The notes: generated by a model not told the origin, from the letters alone. A stretch of 64,000 nt of DNA from Hyperoplus lanceolatus (GCA_026929865.2 CM049407.1:31835501-31899500), one strand, 5' to 3'; positions 47,653 to 57,211 are shown, numbered from the stretch's first letter. Program-made: numbers and translations.

Positions 47653-50534
47653 ACACAATTAATTAACCAATTCCTGCTAGGGCACTTATTGAATTCTGTC
47701 CTGTACTGTACATTGCTGATGTTTTGTAAATGGGAGTGTGACATATTTCCCTGTCTGTCCTTGTACTCAGCAGGCAGCAGTGAGAGCACCCTGAGTGAGT
47801 TCCTCCTTTCCCCCTTCCTGTGGGTGCTGTCTCTGGGATACCTGGTGGTGTTCGGGGTGAAGACGGCTGCCACTGACTGGGGACAGCTGTTCCTCATGCA
47901 GGAGAAGGGCCAGACTGCTCTCATGGGTATGTATTTCCATTTTCACTGATTTTCACTGGATCTACCCGGTCGTGAATGCTGACGCATGTTGCCCACAGGA
48001 AGTACTTACATGAGTGCCTTGGAGATGGGAGGTTTTGTGGGCAGCCTTGCTGCAGGCTTACTCACTGACAGGGCTGTAGCTCGGGTGAGTGACATACAGT
48101 CATAAATTGGGCAATATCAAGTGTTTCTATTGGGGAGGTCAGTGTTAAAAAGGTCCACTCTTTGACTTCCTCCAGCAAGGCTTGAGCACACACGGCAACC
48201 CTCGACACGGCCTGCTCATTGTCATGATGGCTGCGATGTATGTGTCCATGTACCTCTTCAGAGTCACCATCACACCTGTAATCCCAGAGGTAAATAGCAA
48301 CGCACAGGGTAACTACACATTTTTCATTTAATAATTCCAGACTTCCAGGATTCCCTGTAGATTTTTCAGTCCACATTTGGCATCTGAATGCAAATAGTTA
48401 AATGCTTATTAAATAAGCAAATGGTTCTGAAGCTAACCCTCGGAGAACTTGCATCGTCCCATGGTAATATCTTTGCCCAAACTCAAGACCAAGTAAAAAC
48501 GAAAGGTTCACAGTAAGGGTGTATTCACACTGGGAAAGTCCGCTAGTTCACTTGCTTTGGTCTGGACCAAATTTTAGATTTTTCAAGTTTAGATTTTTTT
48601 TGTTTGGTATGGTCCACTTTCATATTGCCCCTTTTGCAAGTGAACCAGCATTACGAAGCAAAACCACACGTGATCTGAGGTCATTCATTCATTGGACAGA
48701 CATTCTGGGGTGGAGAGAAGCAGGAACCACGAAGTAAAAACTGCGAAATATATCATTGATATAATATGGGGTTAAAAATAATAAAAAGGCCACATCTAGC
48801 CTATAAATAAAGAAGAAAAAAATCAAATCATTGTTGTTTCATATGTTTATAATATGAAGCCCTCTGACGATGCCACGTTATGTGGCTTGTAGCCTACGAT
48901 GTGAAACATCATTTGTACTGTATTTTTGCTGCTGGACGTGCGGCTCGCGAGAAGAATAGGATCATGCCAACACTCCGGTGATTAAGCTGTGTATCAGCAG
49001 GGTGTCAGTTCGGCGTAGTTCAGCTCCAAACTGACACGGGGATAGTATTGACGTCCCGTACATGGGAAGCAAAATAAAAACACACATTTCTTGCGCAGCG
49101 TGAACCTGTTGGCACTGTGCGGGAGACGCTCCCCTCTCCTTCATCTGATCGCTGAACACATTCAGCATGTTTACGCGTCCTCTCGTTCAAATGTAATATA
49201 CTGTTCTGGGCTCCCGGTCAAACCACAACTTATCGTCCTAACAATGGCGACAACAACACTTTCCCATAATGTGAAGCTGACGGCTATTTATTAAAAAAGA
49301 AAAGAAAGAAAAGGCACAGTGCCTCCTGCATTTGGGTCGGATCGAGCCCGGACAAATTCACACCACAAACAAACTGCAGCAGAGTGTGTTTGGAAGCGCA
49401 CCGAGACTACCTCTTCAGCTGGGTCTCGGAGCGCTTGTTTGGTCCGCCCCCGAGTGCGATTGCTGTATTCACACCTGCCTGAAAGATGCGCACCGAAGGC
49501 GGAAGTGAACCTGAGTTTGTTTCAGATGAACTAAACACGGCATGTGTGAATACACCCTAAGTCACTTGACACTTTTGAGAAGTGTCGTTCAAAATAAATT
49601 AAAGAGTTCCGCACTTTTTCAATTTATGCTTCTGCCCAAAGGTTTCAGTTGTAACCATGATAACCAGAGACGATCCTCTAGCCAGCTTGTTTATTCGTAT
49701 ATCATCTGACTGGCAGATAGCGTTAGGTAGATTGTTTTGATGCGTATTTAAGAGCACTATTATAGATAATAGTCTGAAAACACTAATATTTTTACATAAT
49801 CTTTTCTTTTTTTCCATACGTATACATACCTTTCCACACTGCGTAGGAACCCTGAACTTAGGGTCTGTCATTATCATTGTGTAAAAGTGCTGTATGTTGA
49901 TGTTACCTTATTTTCTTTGTTCAGGAGGCCCCCCTTTGGGTCCAAGTCATTCATCCTTTGTCTGTCCTCATCGGTGTTTCTGAAAAAGAGGTAAGCTCAA
50001 GAATGTATAATGTTCATGAGGATAAACATGTTCTGTACTCAATATTTGGAACACTGAGTTCCACATGTTCTCATTCTCACAAAGATCTGGATCCTCTTTC
50101 TCGGGGCCTTGTTTGGATTTTCTTCTTACGGACCGATTGCCTTGTTCGGAGTGATAGCCAGTGAATGTGCTCCTTCAAACTATTGTGGAACCTCTCACGC
50201 TGTTGTAGCTCTGATGGCTAATGGTATGCTAATGCAAATACACATGAGCAGTAAAATCATCTTTGATTTTTTTTTCATTTTTCTTTCATCATCTATTTGT
50301 GTCACTTTGTGTAGTATTGCAGTATTGACATGTTCCTGTGATTAAACCGACTTTTGTTTTGTTGCAGTGGGGGCTTTTATGGCAGGCCTTCCCTTCAGCA
50401 CTATTGCCAAACAACACAGCTGGGACATGGCCTTCTGGGTAGCCGAGGTGTGTATGGCCGTTGCCACTGTTGCCTTCTTCCTCGTACGCAACATGCGCAC
50501 CAAGATGGGTCGGGTGGCAGAGAAGATGGACTAA
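32342..50534 (+). CDS. slc37a4: slc37a4, glucose-6-phosphate/phosphate antiporter (ER), eight coding exons
   Basis: Imports glucose-6-phosphate into the ER lumen in exchange for phosphate and works with glucose-6-phosphatase in glucose release. Coding exons: 32342-32489, 37205-37437, 44964-45210, 47771-47926, 47999-48084, 48176-48289, 50085-50223 and 50368-50534. All have AG/GT borders and consistent phase, and total 1,290 nt (429 residues plus stop), equal to the human length as I recall it. The N-terminus [10 protein letters not shown], the NRKTFSF block (Arg28, phosphate binding in the human protein), GWPPCGK (Trp118), [28 protein letters not shown] and the C-terminal RTKMGRV all match the family. 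This is a major-facilitator polytopic membrane protein. The ATG at 32342 is chosen over an upstream in-frame ATG at 32309 because homology starts there. Human C-terminal KKAE is replaced by EKMD, so the classic dilysine signal is incomplete. Recognition is from memory of the human protein. Confidence 0.97.
33264..33982. mobile_element. hAT element (TAGGGGTGGGAATCG) in slc37a4 intron
   Basis: 719 bp, ends TAGGGGTGGGAATCG and GATTTTTTTTTTCCCACCCCTA, 8-bp flanks CATATCAG / CATGTCAG. A second copy in reverse orientation enters the right edge of the window (63720-64000). Confidence 0.87.
34068..34963. mobile_element. hAT element (TAGGGATGGGCAT) in slc37a4 intron
   Basis: 896 bp, ends TAGGGATGGGCATAATTAAT and ATGCCCATCCCTA, perfect 8-bp flanks GTTTCGAC (34060-34067, 34964-34971). 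Non-coding. Confidence 0.9.
35419..37153. mobile_element. hAT-like element (TAGGGCTGGCCCG) with nested repeat
   Basis: The left end TAGGGCTGGCCCGAATTATT is clear. The right end (CGAATACTCG...GGACAGCTCTA, near 37153) is degenerate and shows no certain duplication. An independent repeat starting GGGCCCGAGCACCGAGTTG sits at about 36170-36845. The element ends about 50 bases before an slc37a4 exon. Confidence 0.6.
36170..36845. repeat. GGGCCCGAGCACCG teleost repeat
   Basis: The start 'ggcccgagcaccgagttgtgcgaagccc' and the following 'attcttccctattatta' are typical of an abundant fish non-autonomous repeat. The long open stretches within it have no recognised product. Confidence 0.6.
37205..37437 (+). 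CDS. slc37a4: slc37a4 coding exon 2
   Basis: 233 nt, begins [16 protein letters not shown] and ends [11 protein letters not shown] at residue 127, donor GTAATG. The acceptor lies directly downstream of a 1.7-kb hAT-like element and includes telomere-like CCCTAACCCTAACAG. Confidence 0.97.
38340..38572 (-). mobile_element. tRNA-type SINE in the left palindrome arm
   Basis: On the - strand: 'gggtcggaggttcgattccc' (RNA polymerase III B box), 'gggcaagacactgaacccca', then an L2-like tail 'gtgctatataaataaagctt' and (ACTT)n. The site is empty in the right arm. Confidence 0.8.
38957..39836. mobile_element. TTAA-type insertion with terminal hairpin
   Basis: Absent from the right arm, where the junction reads 'gtaacttaactgcg'. 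It starts TATACAGCAGTTGGTTCTGA; a complement AACTGCTGTATA occurs at about 39670. It is followed by a strong hairpin (39683-39833, arms ~50 nt, 'gcaatagcacac'). The flanks fit a TTAA target. It may be one element or two adjoining ones. Confidence 0.6.
39875..40576. mobile_element. hAT element (TAGGGCTGTCAAATTAACGC)
   Basis: 702 bp, ends TAGGGCTGTCAAATTAACGC and GCTTGACAGCCCTG, perfect 8-bp flanks ATTTTTTC (39867-39874, 40577-40584). Contains (GT)n at about 40268-40305 and (GA)n at about 40403-40450. Confidence 0.9.
40615..42165. mobile_element. hAT element (TAGGGCTGCAACAACG)
   Basis: 1,551 bp, ends TAGGGCTGCAACAACGAATC and GTTAGTTGCAGCCCTA, perfect 8-bp flanks GACTACCG (40607-40614, 42166-42173). 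A LINE 3' tail is inserted at about 41085-41335. Confidence 0.9.
41085..41335 (+). mobile_element. LINE 3' tail inside a hAT element
   Basis: 'ggacaggtgttgtaaactag' and 'gttcgtccaatgtcattgtc' followed by 'aaataaaatcaataaaaaaa', a typical LINE 3' UTR with A-rich tail. Confidence 0.55.
43110..43975 (-). mobile_element. LINE 3' region (non-coding part)
   Basis: On the - strand it ends '...aataaacaaacaaataaata'. The upstream sequence contains the 'ggaataacatcccaacatgt' and 'tttagttctaatctgaaaca' pieces common in fish LINE 3' parts. Its last ~80 bases belong to the palindrome arm and recur at 38002-38090. Confidence 0.55.
44095..44793 (-). mobile_element. L2/Rex-type LINE 3' end
   Basis: The - strand frame 44793-44470 reads [20 protein letters not shown] then [20 protein letters not shown], the conserved C-terminal region of fish L2/Rex-type reverse transcriptases. 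The 3' end is 'ccccacggggacaataaagt' plus (CTA)n. 5'-truncated. Confidence 0.85.
44964..45210 (+). CDS. slc37a4: slc37a4 coding exon 3
   Basis: 247 nt, [11 protein letters not shown] through [12 protein letters not shown] to a lysine-rich cytosolic loop; donor GTAAGC, phase 1. It follows an intron of 7.5 kb that holds the large palindrome. Confidence 0.97.
45778..46662. mobile_element. fold-back element nested in the hAT copy
   Basis: Two arms of ~300-400 bases ('catggagcgttgtaaaaggt', 'ctggaaagctacagggggcc', 'aagtgtccaactgcctgaag' and their complements) around a ~150-base centre. Termini near ACCTAGAGGGCAAA / TTTGCCCCCTGGGT. No coding capacity. Confidence 0.75.
46775..47035 (+). mobile_element. 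L2-type LINE 3' tail
   Basis: 'ctctggaactccctccttcc' (WNSLPS-like), 'aaactcacctctttcagaaa', then 'taaagtgtctttgaatgacc' and 'aaagcactatataaattcta': the ORF2 end plus tail shared by fish L2 LINEs and their SINEs. Confidence 0.65.
47612..47658. repeat. (CA)n microsatellite
   Basis: About 22 CA units after a short C-run, in the intron before slc37a4 coding exon 4. Confidence 0.95.
47771..47926 (+). CDS. slc37a4: slc37a4 coding exon 4 (NAGNAG acceptor)
   Basis: 156 nt, loop then [19 protein letters not shown] and [14 protein letters not shown]. The acceptor reads CAGCAG, so splicing at 47771 or 47774 would include or skip one alanine without changing frame. Confidence 0.95.
47999..48084 (+). 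CDS. slc37a4: slc37a4 coding exon 5
   Basis: 86 nt, [19 protein letters not shown] through DRAVAR. Acceptor CCCACAG, donor GTGAGT, ends in phase 0. Confidence 0.96.
48176..48289 (+). CDS. slc37a4: slc37a4 coding exon 6
   Basis: 114 nt, phase 0 at both ends, containing HGNPRHGLL and a membrane segment [13 protein letters not shown]. Donor GTAAAT. Confidence 0.96.
48517..49557. mobile_element. Harbinger-like TIR element in slc37a4 intron
   Basis: 1,041 bp, ends GGGTGTATTCACAC and GTGTGAATACACCC, flanked by TAA on both sides, the 3-bp target usual for PIF/Harbinger. No transposase frame. It lies between coding exon 6 and the cassette exon. Confidence 0.8.
49925..49990 (+). CDS. slc37a4: slc37a4 in-frame 66-nt cassette exon
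   Basis: This sits between phase-0 exons with acceptor TTGTTCAG and donor GTAAGC, and encodes 22 residues ([12 protein letters not shown] then [10 protein letters not shown]). The human gene has an alternative exon 7 of the same 66-nt size, used in brain, heart and muscle. As I recall it, the human peptide shares Trp, HPL and the Gly/Glu positions. Its absence from the 429-residue form and its symmetric phase fit a skippable exon. Tissue use in fish is inference. Confidence 0.82.
50085..50223 (+). CDS. slc37a4: slc37a4 coding exon 7
   Basis: 139 nt, [19 protein letters not shown] through [12 protein letters not shown]. Acceptor CACAAAG, donor GTATGC, phase 1. Confidence 0.96.
50368..50534 (+). 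CDS. slc37a4: slc37a4 last coding exon
   Basis: 167 nt, [19 protein letters not shown] through [12 protein letters not shown] and a TAA stop. The last four residues lack the second lysine of the human KKxx ER-retrieval signal. Confidence 0.96.
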
Positions 50535-51275
50535 TGTATCATCCTGTAATGGGCCGCCCAGTCTGAACTCTGACATCTCTCCTGATTTATGTAGCTCTCA
50601 TCAAACCACTGTAGATTCACAGTCAGGTAGTTTTCTCACACATACTTATATGTGTCCTCATATTAACCAGCACAGAGATAGAGTAGAGCATAACAGCTAA
50701 CAAGCTAACGTTTTAGTGCTTCTATTGAAACGTGGCTTCATGAAAATAACTTGGTCATGAAATGTGGAAGGGTTTGGGTGCATTGAGTTGATATAAAGTG
50801 CATACCCTGGCTTCAGTGGAGATCAGCTATATTGAACTTATTGAATGTACACAGATAAGCCTGTGTATTCTGGACTTTTAATTGTCTAGGTATCTGCACA
50901 AATGTGGTAACATGCTATGGTCATTTCAATTATACCTCTTGCAACAGGCCCCCATTTGACTGGAATGTAGTTACTGGAGATGTTATTTTTCTACACAGTT
51001 CATTAGAACTGTGACTTACACATTAGTACATGATGAAGAATTACACTTACAGACTCCTGATGCCGTGTCAGCTTTTGTGGTCTGATATGTGTGTGAAGAT
51101 GGATTAAGATGAACCTTGGCTTCATGTGTTTTGTCAGTAGTACACCAGGTACAACACTGGAAAACATGGTGTTACCTTTCTTCTCAGTGCCATGTTGGCA
51201 TATCGATGTCTTACTGGAAATGTTCATTTTACCTGAAGGGTTAATGATATCTAATAAATATGAAAAATACTTTGC
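50535..51275 (+). other. slc37a4: slc37a4 3' untranslated region
   Basis: Non-repetitive sequence after the stop. AATAAA at 51253-51258 is followed by a T/G-rich stretch, so cleavage is likely just after about 51275. No better signal was seen nearer the stop. Confidence 0.7.
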
Positions 51276-51784
51276 TTCATTATTGTGTGTCTGTATTTAG
51301 AAAGATAAGCCCTGAAATGAAGTTGCACTAAAGATGCAGTAACCTTCTAAAAGTTCAAAGGATGATGTATGCTTATGTCACACCTAGGGCTCAAACATGG
51401 CTGCACTATTAGTCAAGTCTTTATGTCAACACTCATATCAACATGTGAACAGTCTAACGTTGCTGTAGTTGTTCATTGTCCATACTGGCCATGAACAGAT
51501 CCTTTTGTCATGCTACTCCATTGATAAGAGGCTTCAGCAGCCTGACTTACACACATCCTTTAGAATAATGTTTGTAACTGGGAGATGTATTTGTCTGACT
51601 CATACTGCTGAATCCTCATATAAGCTTCAGTTAAACCTGACAATGCATTTTGGACATTTGGAGGAAGGGATCTCTTCATGGCCAACATGAAGAACAATTA
51701 CAACAATCAGAAACTCAATGTGGAGATGTGAATAACACCCAAGAAAGACTAAAAGGTGCACTATGCAGGTTTTTGGAGGGAGAT

Positions 51785-52215
51785 TTAAGATAAGATAAGA
51801 TAATCCTTTATTAGTCCCTCAGTGGGGAAATAGCGGGAATACAGCAGCCTTGCATACAATAGAGACACATAGTAAAAAAGTAATATAAATAAAATACAAT
51901 AAACAGTAGTAAAACAGTAAGAAGGTTTCCAACTAAATATACAGACGGAATAAGAGTATATATACATATAAAGTACTTCAACGTATTTATATTGCACCAG
52001 CTGAGTACAATTAAAGTGTCCACAGTGAGTAAAGTGACCATGTGTCCAAAAGTGATGAAGTGATCATGGTTTATTGAGAACTCAGTGTGTTGTGCAGCCT
52101 GACAGCAGCAGGGAGAAAGGACTTTCGGTACCTCTCCCTCAGACACCGGGGATGAATCAGCCGGTGACTGAAGGAGCTGTGCAGCGCTGCCAGTGTCCTG
52201 CATTGGGTGGGAGGC
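51785..52215 (-). mobile_element. LINE 3' end (L2/Rex-like)
   Basis: On the - strand it ends 'ccccactgagggactaataa' then (TCTTA)n. Upstream it holds 'gagaggtaccgaaagtcctt' and 'cagctccttcagtcaccggc', a common fish LINE 3' part. 5'-truncated; it lies 0.5 kb beyond the slc37a4 poly(A) site. Confidence 0.7.
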
Positions 52216-52930
52216 GTGGCTTAACATTTATTTCTTTACATGAAATTTTTAGTTTTAGAATAATTCTATCATAAATCAAACCTTTATTATTTTGATGCAT
52301 CTGGGATCAAAATTTAGACTACAATATATATGTAAGCCCTGCTGCTGTAAACCTCTGAATTTGACCTTAGAATATTTTCACTTCTCTAACACACCCAGAG
52401 TTACATAAACCAATTACTCCATTGAGTGATTTCCATACATGTATATTATTGAGCGACCTTCCAACTCATTTTGCAGTGAAATAATCCCATTTTCTAGAGA
52501 TTAGAAGATTAGGGGACCATGGGGTATGCCTATAAATTTTGTAGACTTAAAAGTATTTAGTATTTGTCCAGGAGCGGTAGAGAGGAGAGGACACAATACA
52601 TCAACAAGAAAGACACCCTTTTCGCTGCTGTATTTAAATGTTCTATGTGGGTTGTAAGCATAGGTCAATATTTGTTTCCCCATCAAAAACAGTGATGGGT
52701 TCAAGCATTCCTCATGAAGGACTCAGCGAGCGGTCAGTCCGTTTTCATCAGATGTAGTTATATGCAGTTGGGTTTATAGTGGAATAATAAAGCAGTTAAT
52801 TGGTTAAACGGCCAAATGTGAGAGCGAAACGTTGATATATCGTAGTGAGAGTGGGGGAACAGCTTCACAGCTTCATTAGGAAGAAGATTACCATTCATTA
52901 GGTACTAATATTAGGTATTAGATACTTCAT
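52216..52930. other. no gene or clear element seen
   Basis: AT-rich sequence. The end of a miniature element (TCTCGCAAAGCCAGACC) starts at about 52936. Confidence 0.5.
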
Positions 52931-53659
52931 TAGGAAGTCTCGCAAAGCCAGACCAAACTACAGCAAGTAGGAAGAAGATAAAGATACAGAACATTTCCTA
53001 TGCTTCTCCTTCTTTGCTCTTTCGCGGACCAATCACAGCAGAGCCGGAAGAGGAATGTGCACAGAGGCGTGAGGGCGCGCGGCATTATTGATTTGTTTAC
53101 TGACACGGAACATTATTATAGTCTACTTGCCAGCCCATAGGGCCCCATTGTGAACCCAGACATGTAGAGTACCCCAAAGTTTTATGTTAGAAATGTAAAG
53201 TATGGGTCCCCAGTAGGTAGAAACTGCCGGATGCTAACTTGCATATGTTGGGCAATTAGCATAGCATAGCATAATTAGCATTAATTAGCATAATTACCAT
53301 ATTGACAATATTTCAGCAACTGCTTTGCCGATTTGGACAATATTGGAGTGGTTTTGGGGGTTATTGAGGATGATAAATCCATTTCTGACATTTTCAAAAT
53401 TCAAAATGGCCGTTAAAACCGGAAGTGGCCATATTTCCACTCAAGGTGGGACGATTTTGATGAATTTGGAGTCTATTTTCCGGGTTATTTATATGCTTAA
53501 TACAGTGGCTATCACAACAACCTTTGTGCTAATATGATACAGGAAAACCTAGTTAATTCCTATCCAGATCCATAGTTAGCTAGCTAGCTAGCTAGTTAGC
53601 ACATTAGCTAGCATACTAAGTTAAAGCAGAAGTAAGCAATTTGATTATTTTAGCTTTCT

Positions 53660-53964
53660 GGGGCGACCGTGGCTCAGGTGGTTAAGCGGGTTGGCCAATG
53701 ATCCAAGGGTTGGCGGTTCAGTCCCCGCTCTGCCACCTGTGTCATGGTTGTTGTGTCCTTTGGCAAGACACTTCACCCTCCTTGCCCGGTGTGAATGTGT
53801 ATGACTGCTGTATGCCACGCCTCCGTCAGTCTGCCCCAGGGTAGCTGTGGCTACTATGGTAGTTTACCACCACCAGTATGACTGTGTGTGAATGAATGGA
53901 ACCTGGAACCCTGTAAAGTGTCTTTGAGTGCCTTGAAAAGCGCTATATAAATCCAATCCATTAT
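53660..53964 (+). mobile_element. tRNA-derived SINE
   Basis: 'gggcgaccgtggctcaggtg' (A box), 'ggcggttcagtccccgctct' (B box), the 'ttggcaagacacttcaccct' core and the L2-like tail 'aaaagcgctatataaatcca'. The homologous point of the right arm (near 56690) lacks it. Confidence 0.9.
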
Positions 53965-54524
53965 TTCTTCCTGTCATGTCGTCCCTACAAACATTTTACT
54001 GTCGCGGAACTCTCACGTCACATCAGGTGTCGGGGGCAGGATTATTCCGACCAACCAGATCAACTACAACGTAGTGACCGCCATATTTAAAAACAAAGCT
54101 ACTTTTGATGAATTTGGAGTTGATTTTACAGATCCATAGTTAACTAGCTAGCGAGCTAGTTAGCTCTTTAGCTAGCGTGCTAAGTTATCATGTTGTTTAA
54201 GAACTTGTAATGAAATTACAGCAACAACTGAAATGACAATGGACATTAGCTAGCTAGCTAGCTTACTAGCAAGCAACTAAAGCAGCAGTTTCAGGTGATT
54301 CACCGACTTAAAGGTTCAGTAAGTGATATGATCCTTTTAGCTGACTTCCTGTCAGTGACTGCAGTTAACATTCCCCTCCCTCGTCCCTACGTCACCACCA
54401 CATGAACAGCCGTCTTCATTAGATATTGCAGCGATGGAGAGCAGCGAGTCATCGTTCACGGGCACAGAGACCCGCCTCTTTATAGCGTCTCCTGATTGGA
54501 TAAAAACGAATAGCAGAGTCTCAG

Positions 54525-54905
54525 AGCTATACATCTGGAAATCGGACCATAACAAACAGCTCCTGCTCTTTCCTACAGTAATCACAATCAAAAAGGTACT
54601 ATAGATGGGTTTTTTCCTTTCATTTAATATTGCGTAGTTTCCAATAACCAGTGTTTTTTTTTTAAATTCCCTCTCAAATCAAAGATGTCACTGGCCAATG
54701 AGCAGGTAAAAACATCTGGTCTTCCACTCGTTATTGGAAACTACGCAATCCCCGTCTACACGTATATAACAACCTTGGCGACCTGGCAAGTAGAGTTTTA
54801 TTCTGCGTACTGCACGTAGGGAAGAGCAGGAGCTGTTTGTAAAGTTCACCACCGATTTTTGGATGTATAGCTCTTAGACTCTGCTATGTGGAAAGCAAGC
54901 AGGGT
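54525..54905. mobile_element. miniature inverted-repeat element nested in the palindrome
   Basis: 'gcagagtctcagagctatac' and 'gatgtatagctcttagactctgct' are inverted ends. Inside, 'ttggaaactacgcaat' and 'aacagctcctgctctt' are paired. Related to 21376-22272. Confidence 0.7.
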
Positions 54906-55350
54906 CTCTGATGAGGCTAGGAAAAGGGGTGTGAGGGAACTGTGTTATGAACTGCGCACACAGTGATTGCTGCATGCATAAAGAAATTACAGCAACAACA
55001 TGACAACATGGCAATTGCCATTAGCTAGCTAGCTAGAAAGCAACTATAGCAGCATAAGTAAATTCAGTGTTTGCCTCTTTTCCCGGTGTGTGCAACTTCA
55101 CAAATTTAAATCCACCTGCAACCTGATCTTTCTATTCAAACCCCATCTTGAGGTCTTCACACCCAATGGTCGCAGCATGACTCATGCCATGCGGTGCTGC
55201 TTCACTTTCAGTGCCATTATCTGCTTGTGAGTCAAAGTGGCCATCCCAATGTGTTGTGCGATGACCATTGGGTGTGAAGACCTCAAGATCAAAATGATCA
55301 CTCCAACTGTGGATAGGGCCAATGCACCTCACCAGGCCAACTACGTGCAG

Positions 55351-55671
55351 CTACTTATCCGGGTCATCAGAAGCAAAGTTGGCAGCTGACTTCTGGACAC
55401 GTAGGACTTCTTCATAGGTTGTGTCAATGCAATGCTCATTTAGGTTCTGAACCAGTTCTGAGCTACCATGCTCATGTTGGAGTTTTACAGCAAGCCCCAG
55501 AGTTTTTCTGATTCCAGCTCCTACTGGTGTGCTGCTGGTTGCATTGAGCGAGTATAAGTGATGGTTTAGTAACTTCTCCTTCCTTGGACACAAGACTGGA
55601 GACAAGTTTGAAGAGGGCTGGACTTCAGTGATCTGTTTATTCAGGAAACTTTTGAAGTTCTCTGAAGCCAA
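55351..55671 (-). pseudogene. coding remnant at the palindrome centre, unrecognised
   Basis: 106 codons with KSFLNKQITEV, LLNHHLYSLNATSS and GLAVKLQHEHGSSELVQNLN then TTYEEVLRVQKSAANF. The 'GLAxxLHHxxGSxxLxxxLxxHG..xSYDEVxR' pattern is one I remember from large uncharacterised mobile-element proteins of fish and invertebrates. The element is fragmentary. A second remnant lies downstream at 55332-55132, and further coding-like sequence lies upstream at about 55690-55800. Confidence 0.45.
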
Positions 55672-57211
55672 TAATAGTCAGGCATCCTTCAACCATCAGC
55701 ACAACTGCAGTGACACCATAGGAATCACACAAGGTGGATAGCAGCTGCTTTATGCAAAGGTCCCGATAATTAAAAACATGAACATCATGCCCTCTGCCTG
55801 TATTTCCTTTTGGTGTGGATCTCTGTCTCTCTCTCTCTCCGCTTTGTTTAACTTACTGTTATTTGTTGTTAGGGAAAAGGTTGGTAAATGGTGAAGGGGG
55901 AAGCAGGATGCATCGGTCACTTTTGTACTTGAAAGATCAGGTTGCAGGTGGATTTAAATGAGAAGTAAGGGATTTTATTGTTAATGTACATGTTACATCT
56001 CTCTATATTCATACAGCAATCACTTAAACAGTATGCACAGTCCATGACACAGGTCTCTGAGTCATTCAGTTTTGCAGTAATTGCAAGTTACATTTTCAAT
56101 TATCCCGCTCATTTTTTTCCAATCAAGAGACAAAGTGCTATAAAGAGGGGACTGCTAACTGCAGTCACTGACAGGAAGTTAGCTAAAAGGACCATATCAC
56201 TTACTGAACCTTTAAGTCTGTGAATCAACTGAAACTGGGGCTCTCTGCTGCTTTAGTGGCTTGCTAGTAAGCTAGCTAGCTAATGTCCATTGTCATGTCA
56301 GTTGTTGCTCTAACCTGGTTACAAGTTCTTAAACAAAATAACTTAGCACGCTAGCTAAAGAGCTAACTAGCTCGCTAGCTAGTTAACTAGGGATCTGGAG
56401 AGGAATTCAGTGGGGTTTCCTATATCCCATTAGCCAAAAGCTAATTGTGATTGCCAATGTATTAAGCATATATAAACTGAAAATCAACTCCAAATTCATC
56501 AAAATCGACAGTCTGGGATTATGCTTTGACTACGTCTTGTAGTAGCTTTTTGTTTCTAAATATGGCGGTCACTAAATTTTAGTTGATCTAGTTGGTCAGA
56601 ATAATCCCGCCCCCGACACCTGATGTGACGTGAGAGTTCCGCGACAGTAAAATGTTTGTAGGGACGACATGACAGGAAGAAAGTTAAAATAATCAAATTG
56701 CTTACTCCTGCTTTAACTTAGCATGCTAGCTAATGTGCTAGCTAGCTAGCTAACTATGGATCTGGATAGGAATTAACTAGGTTTTCCTGTATCATATTAG
56801 CACAAAGGTTGTTGTGATAGCCACTGTATTAAGCATATAAATAACCCGGAAAATAGACTCCAAATTCATCAAAATCATCCCACCTTGAGTGGAAATATGG
56901 CCACTTCCGGTTTTAACGGCCATTTTGAATTTTGAAAATGTCAGAAATGGATTTATCATCCTCAATAACCCCCAAAACCACTCTAATATTGTCCAAATCG
57001 GCAAAGCAGTTGCTGAAATATTGTCAATATTTCAGTATGTCAATAATTATGCTAATTAATGCTAATTATGCTATGCTACGCTAATTGCCCAATATATGCA
57101 AGTTAGCATCCGGCAGTTTCTACCTACTGGGGACCCATACTTTACATTTCTAACATAAAACTTTGGGGTACTCAACATGTCTGGGTTCACATTTTGGCAA
57201 GTAGACTATTA

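Larger units (their letters stand above)
53119..57208. mobile_element. 4.1-kb palindromic element with a coding centre
   Basis: The ends TAGTCTACTTGCCA and TGGCAAGTAGACTA have TTA outside both. Two arms of ~2 kb (53119-55115 and 55930-57208) match inversely over most of their length: 'ggtaggtagaaactgccgga', 'tcatcctcaataacccccaa', 'gccgacacctgatgtgacgt'-type blocks and 'gctagctagcta' tracts. The left arm also carries a SINE (53660-53964) and a nested inverted-repeat element (54525-54905), both absent from the right arm. The ~0.8-kb centre has - strand coding remnants at 55671-55351 and 55332-55132. Family unassigned. Confidence 0.8.

Noticed and set aside
47583-47924. 113-codon - strand frame with a Val/Cys run
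   Set aside because: Antisense of slc37a4 coding exon 4 and of the (CA)n tract.
53578-53600. GCTA tracts considered as regulatory sites
   Set aside because: They are simple tetranucleotide repeats belonging to the palindrome arms and recur at 54.2, 55.0, 56.3 and 56.7 kb.
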